27,761 bases of DNA. Source: an uncultured Prevotella sp. (GTDB lineage: Bacteria; Bacteroidota; Bacteroidia; Bacteroidales; Bacteroidaceae). The notes under the pieces are model-generated. The model was not told where the DNA came from, made no database searches, and was given only the letters and a program-made list of their open reading frames with translations. Location: contig CAAGFF010000136.1 of the NCBI GenBank assembly GCA_900769055.1, positions 1-27,761 of the forward strand, given 5' to 3'. The position numbers and the translations under genes are program-made. Below are positions 22,887 through 27,761 of this stretch, piece after piece (the first letter of the stretch is position 1; every line of letters begins with the position of its first letter).

Positions 22887-24341
22887 TTATGCTTCAGCGA
22901 AGATCTCCCTGAGCACCTCCTTGTCGTCGAAGTGGTGCTTGACACCTTTTATCTCCTGATAGTCCTCGTGTCCTTTTCCGGCAACGAGTATCACGTCTCC
23001 CTTTTCTGCCATCATACATGCAGCCTTGATGGCCTCCCTGCGGTCGGTAATGGCCAGCACCTTCTTCATCTGTGCCGCATTCAGTCCGGCCAGCATGTCG
23101 TTGATGATGTCCTGCGGTTCCTCGAACCTTGGGTTGTCGCTGGTGATTATTACCCTGTCGCTCTGCTTTACGGCTTCCTGTGCCATGAGCGGTCGCTTGC
23201 CCTTGTCGCGGTTTCCTCCCGCACCGCATACCGTGATGACAGAGCCTTTGCCGTTGAGCACCTCATGTATGGCATTGAGAACGTTCTCCAAGGCATCGGG
23301 AGTGTGGGCGTAGTCTACGATGGCTGTCACTCCCTTGGCCGAGCGTATAGGTTCCAGACGTCCGCTGACGCTCTTCAGCGTACTGAGCACCAGGAGGATG
23401 TCCTGCTGGCTCTTGCCAAGCATCCTGGCGGCACCATATACGGCGAGCAGGTTGCTGACATTGAACTTGCCGATAAACTGAACTCCTACTTCCTGACCGT
23501 CAATGTCGAGATACATACCCTCGAAGTGGCACTCCAGGATATGGGCCTTGTAGTCGGCCATCTGCCGTGTGGAGTATGTCCTTATCTGAGCCTTGGTGTT
23601 CTGTACCATCACCATGCCGTTCTTGTCATCGGCATTCGTTATGGCAAACGCTGTCTTGGGCAGCATGTCGAAGAAGGCCTTCTTGGCATCGCGGTAGTTC
23701 TCGAAAGTCTTGTGATAGTCCAGATGGTCACGTGTGAGGTTTGTAAAGATGCCACCGGCGAAAGTCAGTCCACCGATACGCTTCTGCGCAATGGCATGGC
23801 TGGAGCATTCCATGAAGGCGTACTCGCAACCAGCCTCAACCATCCTTGCCAACAGCCTGTTCAGCTCTATGGGGTCGGGAGTGGTATGGTCGGCAGGTAT
23901 TGGCTTGTCCTCTATGTAGTTGCATACCGTGGACAAGAGTCCGCACTTGTGTCCCATCTTCCTGAACATATTATATAATAAGGTGGCGATGGTGGTCTTG
24001 CCGTTTGTTCCGGTAACGCCGACAAGGCGCAGCTTCCGCGAAGGGTCTCCGTAGAACATCGTGGCGACCTTGCCGACAGAGTCCTCGGTGGACTCCACCT
24101 TTATATAGGTCACACCGCTCTGAGGCTCCTCCGGCACATCCTCACACAATACAGCCCTGGCACCAAGCTCTATGGCCTTGGGTATGAATCTGTGGCCGTC
24201 CACCTGCGTGCCCTTCATGGCTACGAACAGGTGACCGTTCTCTATTCGGCGTGAGTCAATATTCACGCCCGTGATGTCCGCCTCTGCATCGCCTATGATG
24301 TCAAGAGGTCTGATGTTTGCCAATAACTCCTTCAGTTTCAT
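22887..24341 (-). CDS. murE: UDP-MurNAc-tripeptide synthetase (meso-diaminopimelate type)
   Basis: MurE adds the third stem residue to UDP-MurNAc-L-Ala-D-Glu. The 484-residue protein starts MKLKELLANIRPLDI and has DSRRIENGHLFVAMKG (29-44), the ATP loop GTNGKTT (111-117), TTPDPIELN, DYAHTPDA and DNPR (402-405). DNPR is the motif that recognises meso-diaminopimelate, so the peptidoglycan is predicted to be of the DAP type. I placed the start at 24341, giving the normal N terminus and a 26-bp gap after ftsI. The in-frame ATG at 24395 would overlap the ftsI end and add 18 non-conserved residues. Confidence 0.96.
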   Translation of the reverse strand: MKLKELLANIRPLDIIGDAEADITGVNIDSRRIENGHLFVAMKGTQVDGHRFIPKAIELGARAVLCEDVPEEPQSGVTYIKVESTEDSVGKVATMFYGDPSRKLRLVGVTGTNGKTTIATLLYNMFRKMGHKCGLLSTVCNYIEDKPIPADHTTPDPIELNRLLARMVEAGCEYAFMECSSHAIAQKRIGGLTFAGGIFTNLTRDHLDYHKTFENYRDAKKAFFDMLPKTAFAITNADDKNGMVMVQNTKAQIRTYSTRQMADYKAHILECHFEGMYLDIDGQEVGVQFIGKFNVSNLLAVYGAARMLGKSQQDILLVLSTLKSVSGRLEPIRSAKGVTAIVDYAHTPDALENVLNAIHEVLNGKGSVITVCGAGGNRDKGKRPLMAQEAVKQSDRVIITSDNPRFEEPQDIINDMLAGLNAAQMKKVLAITDRREAIKAACMMAEKGDVILVAGKGHEDYQEIKGVKHHFDDKEVLREIFAEA

Positions 24342-24367
24342 AGATGTATCTGTTTTTTGTTTTGTTC

Positions 24368-26536
24368 CTAATGATTGTCGAGGGTAAGCATGCATGTCTC
24401 ACCTTTTTTTATAAAATGACCTGGTTCCAGGCTTTGCTTCACTATGGTGCCCCTACCTGTGAGGTGGCATTTCACGCCCTTGCTCTCTATCAGATAAACG
24501 GCGTCCCTTGCCCCCATGCCAATGACGTTGGGCATGTATTCCTTGCCCATGCCTTTCTTGCTTGTTAGGCTTATGCTGCCGTTGTCGTTCCTCTCAGCCT
24601 TTCCCCATATTGGCGTGCCTATATCCACGGGGCCGCTCCAGTTGGCTTGTGTCTTGATGCCCAGTTTAGACAGCACAAAGTCGGCAGCCAGAATATTTCC
24701 GTTCTTTACAGCTGGAATGAGAATGCTTGCCGAGTCCTTGGCATCCTTGACATCAAGCTTCAGGTCCTGTGCCATGATTCCCTCAGCGATGTTGTGGAAC
24801 ACTACTCCGCTCATGCCACCTCCCGAGGCAGGCAGTCCGCTCTTCTGTATGCACACTATGCAGCTGTATCTTGGTGCGTCGGCAGGGAAGAATCCGGCGA
24901 ACGACAGCAGGTAGTTGGTAGTTCCCGACTTATATCCTGCTACACCCTTCGACATCTGTGCCGTTCCAGTCTTTCCGGCTACCTTGAACGATGGTGAGCC
25001 GGCCTTCTTGCCGAGTCCCTGGCTTACGACATGCTCCAGAATGGTCTGCATGGTCTTGATGGTCTGCGGCTTGGCAATCTGCTCGTGTCCCTTCACCACC
25101 TCTGGTGGGAAATCCATTATCACCACTCCGTCCTTTACCACCTGCTTCACAAAGCGCGGGCGCATCATCTTGCCTCCATTGGCAATGGCGTTGTAGAACG
25201 TAAGGGTAGAGATTGGCGGAATCTGCGTCTCGTAACCGATGCTCATCCATGGCAGGGCCGTCTTGCTCCAGTTGGTCCACTGTCCCCTGCTGTTCTTCTT
25301 CGGCATCCTTATCTTTGCGCTTGACGAGCCTACGAGCGGCAGGTGCAGGTCGGCGGCCAGTCCCGTGCGGTATATGCCCTCAACGAATTTCTCTGGCCTG
25401 TTGTGGTAGTGGTCGTCAATAATCCTGCTCACTCCGATGTTGGAGCTTACCTCCAGCGACCTTGGCAACGATATTGTTCCGTAACCTCCCCGTCGCCAGT
25501 TGTGGTCCTTCATCTGCCGGCCGTACATTGGCCATACACCTCCGCCCGTCTCCACCCGGCATGTGGTGTCCACGACTCCATCGTCGAGGGCTACGAGTAT
25601 GGATGCGGTCTTGAATACAGAGCCTGGTTCCAGGAGGTCGCTGACGGCATGGTTCTTTATCTCCCTGTATTTGCCGTCTATACATTTCTCCATGTTCACG
25701 ATGGCCTTGATGTCGCCTGTGGCCACCTCCATGACTATTGCCACTCCTACGTTGCCGTCAATCTCCTTCAGCTCCTCTATGACGGAGCGTTCGGCCAGGT
25801 CCTGCATCCCTACGTCAATAGTGGTGACGATGTCGGCACCATCGATAGGTGGAGTGTCCATGATGTTGAGGAACTTGTTCAGCACCTTCCGTCTGTGTAT
25901 GAGTCCGTTGGTACCTCGCAGTATGGAGTCGTAAGCCAGCTCCAGTCCGCATCGTGCCGTGTCCTTTGCACCGAACATGTCGCCGAGAGTACGACCGGCC
26001 AGCGAGCCGTACGGGCGTTGGCGGGCGTTGTACTCCTCAGCATGAAATCCGCTGGCAAGCTTTCCCATCTTGATGACGGGCAACTCCTGTATTTCCTTAT
26101 AGGTGTTGTAGTCCACTCGCCTGTTCCATATCGGCCAATGGCGTTTCATGTTGTCGTAGCCCTGCTTCAGGTGCTCCTTGAATGCCGATGCCGGCTTCTC
26201 GGGAAATATGGCGTTAAGCCCCATGCATATAGAGTCTATCTTGGCGCACCATAGTGAGTCGTTCTTGGCATCGTGCAGCTGCTTGAAGTCCATGTATACC
26301 TTGAATTCCGGCAGCGAGCTTGCCATCAGCTCGCCATCACAGCTGAGGATGTTTCCTCGGGTGGGAGCAACGTTTACGCTATCCTTCTTCACCCTGTCGG
26401 CCACCTGTATCCAGTAATCCTTCTTTGCAACCATTATGTACAGCGCCCTGAAGATGACGCATGCGGCAATAACCGTCATGACTATTGCGAAAGCACTGTA
26501 GCGTGGCATTATCTTGTTTCCGTCGAATTTGCTCAT
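24368..26536 (-). CDS. ftsI: penicillin-binding protein FtsI with PASTA domain
   Basis: This class B penicillin-binding protein cross-links septal peptidoglycan outside the inner membrane. The 722-residue protein has one N-terminal membrane helix (about residues 13-36) and the pedestal start APTRGNILSCDGE (57-69). The transpeptidase triad is SVFK (306-309, catalytic Ser306), SSN (364-366) and KTG (522-524). After about residue 655 a single PASTA repeat follows (MPNVIGMGARDAVYLIESKG, ending at LDNH). PASTA tails are common in Bacteroidetes and Gram-positive FtsI or SpoVD proteins. The 143-bp gap after the ftsL-like gene (26537-26679) shows no clear promoter or gene. Confidence 0.95.
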   Translation of the reverse strand: MSKFDGNKIMPRYSAFAIVMTVIAACVIFRALYIMVAKKDYWIQVADRVKKDSVNVAPTRGNILSCDGELMASSLPEFKVYMDFKQLHDAKNDSLWCAKIDSICMGLNAIFPEKPASAFKEHLKQGYDNMKRHWPIWNRRVDYNTYKEIQELPVIKMGKLASGFHAEEYNARQRPYGSLAGRTLGDMFGAKDTARCGLELAYDSILRGTNGLIHRRKVLNKFLNIMDTPPIDGADIVTTIDVGMQDLAERSVIEELKEIDGNVGVAIVMEVATGDIKAIVNMEKCIDGKYREIKNHAVSDLLEPGSVFKTASILVALDDGVVDTTCRVETGGGVWPMYGRQMKDHNWRRGGYGTISLPRSLEVSSNIGVSRIIDDHYHNRPEKFVEGIYRTGLAADLHLPLVGSSSAKIRMPKKNSRGQWTNWSKTALPWMSIGYETQIPPISTLTFYNAIANGGKMMRPRFVKQVVKDGVVIMDFPPEVVKGHEQIAKPQTIKTMQTILEHVVSQGLGKKAGSPSFKVAGKTGTAQMSKGVAGYKSGTTNYLLSFAGFFPADAPRYSCIVCIQKSGLPASGGGMSGVVFHNIAEGIMAQDLKLDVKDAKDSASILIPAVKNGNILAADFVLSKLGIKTQANWSGPVDIGTPIWGKAERNDNGSISLTSKKGMGKEYMPNVIGMGARDAVYLIESKGVKCHLTGRGTIVKQSLEPGHFIKKGETCMLTLDNH

Positions 26537-26679
26537 GTCTTTGTTTTCCTACTTTAATTCTTCTCAATTGACTTTGTTGTTCTGTCCTCTTTCTGCCTCA
26601 GATGACTTGCACCTCATCTTATCCGTGCTGCTTATGGATGTTCCCATCGGTTTCAATGGTCAGGATGAGGCTTTCCCCT

Positions 26680-27135
26680 TTATTCTTCCGGAACGGTTAT
26701 GATATACGGAGGCTGATTGGGAGTTTTCAGAGTGCTGTCGTTGCTGTCCTTCAGCATTTCGAGCACGTTGCTTTCCCTGCTTCTCTCGGTCATGAGGCTT
26801 GAGCTTGACAGGGCCTTGTATTTGGCATCCTGCAATTTCTCCTGCAAGTTGTTGATTTCAATCAGGTCCTGTTGGCAGCTATACCTGTTGGATATATATA
26901 TCAGGGCGAAGAATGCTATCAGCAGGAACACCCATATCTGCCTTCTCATGGTCGTTGTGGTGAGGATGTCGCCACCAAGGATTTTCTTCAGCGTGATTTT
27001 TTTCGATAGTGGTGCGTCGTCCTCCGTGGCGTTTTGCCTGATGGCCTCCTTCAGCGTCTGTCCCTGCTCCGCCTTTGGGCTGTCGTCTGCCGCAATGTTC
27101 TCCACCGTTGCGGTCTCTTTATCTTTGTCTGTCAT
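26680..27135 (-). CDS. FtsL-like cell division protein
   Basis: The 151-residue protein has a long charged cytoplasmic part (residues 1-64) and one membrane helix (IWVFLLIAFFALIYIS, about 67-82). A short helical segment QQDLIEINNLQEKLQDAKYKAL follows, then a tail. This one-helix-plus-coil plan, between rsmH and ftsI, is that of FtsL, which with FtsQ and FtsB-type proteins activates FtsW and FtsI. Sequence identity in this family is poor, so the call rests mainly on topology and position. The long acidic N-terminal extension differs from the short E. coli protein. Confidence 0.8.
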   Translation of the reverse strand: MTDKDKETATVENIAADDSPKAEQGQTLKEAIRQNATEDDAPLSKKITLKKILGGDILTTTTMRRQIWVFLLIAFFALIYISNRYSCQQDLIEINNLQEKLQDAKYKALSSSSLMTERSRESNVLEMLKDSNDSTLKTPNQPPYIITVPEE

Positions 27136-27179
27136 AAGTACCGTCTTGTTATTTGTTCTCGTTTTGCCAGCAACTCGTC

Positions 27180-27212
27180 CGCTCGGCCTTGCCGCTCTCC
27201 TAAGAGAGAACT
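27180..27212 (-). repeat. partial inverted copy of the cloverleaf repeat
   Basis: The reverse complement matches 13825-13857 at 31 of 33 bases. It keeps only the ctctc/gagag hairpin and one outer arm, so the complete cloverleaf cannot form here. It lies between rsmH and the ftsL-like gene. Confidence 0.75.
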
Positions 27213-27276
27213 TGAAACTATCAACTCGTCAACTCGTCTACTTGTCAACTTGTCTACTTGAAACTATCAACTCGTC
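27211..27276. repeat. post-stop array with a 20-bp direct repeat covering the rsmH stop
   Basis: The 20-mer cttgaaactatcaactcgtc occurs exactly at 27211-27230 and 27257-27276. Between them lie aactcgtc, tacttgtc and aacttgtc units of 8 bp. The second copy contains the rsmH stop codon (27267-27269) and its last two sense codons. The 13-mer cttgtcaacttgt (27241-27253) also occurs past the rpsT stop at 11152-11164. Confidence 0.8.
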
Positions 27277-27761
27277 TTCTCTGCAATCCTTAGCTTTGCG
27301 CTGCGGCTTCTTGGGTTCTGCTCCTGCTCGTCCTCTGATGGTGTTATCACCTTGTTGTTTACGAGGGTAAACGGGCATTCAGTCCTACCGTAGAAGTCCT
27401 TTTTGGCTTTTCCTTCAGGGTTTCCTGTTTTCATCACGTTCTTGACAATTCTGTCCTCAAGCGAGTGATAAGTTATTACGCTTAGTCTTCCTCCGGGCTT
27501 CAGCAGTTCCGTTGCGCTTGCCAGCATCTCCCTGAGTGCATCCATCTCATGGTTGACCTCTATTCGGAGTGCCTGGAACAGCTTTGCCAGTTCCTTCTTC
27601 TCCCGTTCCTTGCTCATCACGGATGACACGGCATCGAGCAAGTCCTGGGTGGTCTCTATCCTGGCCTTGAGTCTGGCCTTTACTATTGCTGCGGCAATCC
27701 TGCGCGAGTTTCTCAGCTCTCCGTACATGTAGAGGATGTCGGCCAGCTTTTCCTCGTCGTA
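27267..27761 (-). CDS. rsmH: 16S rRNA (cytosine1402-N4)-methyltransferase, C-terminal part
   Basis: RsmH (MraW) methylates N4 of C1402 in the ribosomal P site using S-adenosylmethionine. The gene runs off the right edge; 164 residues are visible, beginning YDEEKLADILYMYGELRNS. Recognisable are the helical insert EKKELAKLFQALRIEVNHEM, the LLKPGGRLSVITYHSLEDR segment typical of the family, and the ending RSRSAKLRIAEKTS. About half the usual 300 residues lie outside the window, including the SAM-binding loop, so the family call rests on these motifs and on its position ahead of the dcw cluster. Its last codons and stop lie inside a 20-bp direct repeat. Confidence 0.93.
   Translation of the reverse strand, partial: YDEEKLADILYMYGELRNSRRIAAAIVKARLKARIETTQDLLDAVSSVMSKEREKKELAKLFQALRIEVNHEMDALREMLASATELLKPGGRLSVITYHSLEDRIVKNVMKTGNPEGKAKKDFYGRTECPFTLVNNKVITPSEDEQEQNPRSRSAKLRIAEKTS

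Noticed and set aside
24342..24395. Upstream ATG at 24395 as murE start
   Set aside because: It would overlap ftsI by 28 bases and add residues not seen in MurE; the ATG at 24341 starts the conserved N terminus.
25343..26254. Long plus-strand open frame of 303 codons opposite ftsI
   Set aside because: It mirrors the ftsI coding strand, has no recognisable protein motifs, and ftsI is certain on the minus strand. Similar antisense frames at 4079-4876, 6275-6826, 9010-9750, 16593-17237 and 22839-23978 are rejected for the same reason.
26537..26679. Small gene in the ftsL-ftsI gap
   Set aside because: No minus-strand frame with a start and protein-like composition; the plus-strand frames are short and featureless.

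Overview
The window reads as chromosomal DNA of a member of the Bacteroidales, most likely a Prevotella-like species. Three things support this. The division and cell-wall (dcw) gene order and protein types are those of Bacteroidetes, including an FtsL-like protein, a PASTA-ended FtsI, and an FtsZ and FtsA with long charged linkers. The promoters I can find match the Bacteroidetes -7 consensus TAnnTTTG rather than a sigma-70 TATAAT box. There is also an operon of a GH3-like protein, an Ig-like lipoprotein and a DUF3108 protein. Genus assignment is inference.

Layout from left to right. 1-1750: the 5' part of an ECF sigma factor gene breaks off into a repeat. Next comes one gene for a secreted EreA/ChaN-like protein, bounded by 26-bp inverted repeats (299-324 and 1722-1747), which looks like a small passenger-only mobile unit. 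1880-3110: purine-rich array, a strong terminator and gmd (GDP-mannose 4,6-dehydratase, minus strand). 3160-7690: post-stop repeat array and a tight minus-strand operon read as GH3 family protein, Ig-like lipoprotein, DUF3108 protein, with a structured leader and a promoter. 7740-9030: an exported protein made only of the accessory domains of an alpha-L-rhamnosidase. 9049-11052: gyrB with terminator and promoter. 11110-11580: tRNA-Glu(UUC) and rpsT with promoter and terminator. 11619-12359: recO, the only confident intact plus-strand gene besides the 351-1607 gene. 12398-27761: the dcw cluster on the minus strand, transcribed rsmH (cut by the window edge), ftsL-like, ftsI, murE, mraY, murD, ftsW, murG, murC, ftsQ, ftsA, ftsZ.

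The dcw genes work as one pathway. MurC, MurD and MurE build the UDP-MurNAc-peptide, and the DNPR motif of MurE points to meso-diaminopimelate. MraY and MurG make lipid I and lipid II. FtsW and FtsI polymerise and cross-link septal peptidoglycan, and FtsL, FtsQ, FtsA and FtsZ form the divisome. murF and ddl are not in the cluster here.

The less ordinary signal lies between genes. Degenerate tandem arrays of 7-8 bp units start at or just after stop codons of minus-strand genes. Two share an AGGT...ACCT inverted core, and two purine-rich arrays lie just past intrinsic terminators. A cloverleaf-like palindromic repeat sits between ftsA and ftsZ and has a partial inverted copy between rsmH and ftsL. 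I found no CRISPR array, transposase, phage gene or recognisable defence system. All calls are by eye; no searches were run.
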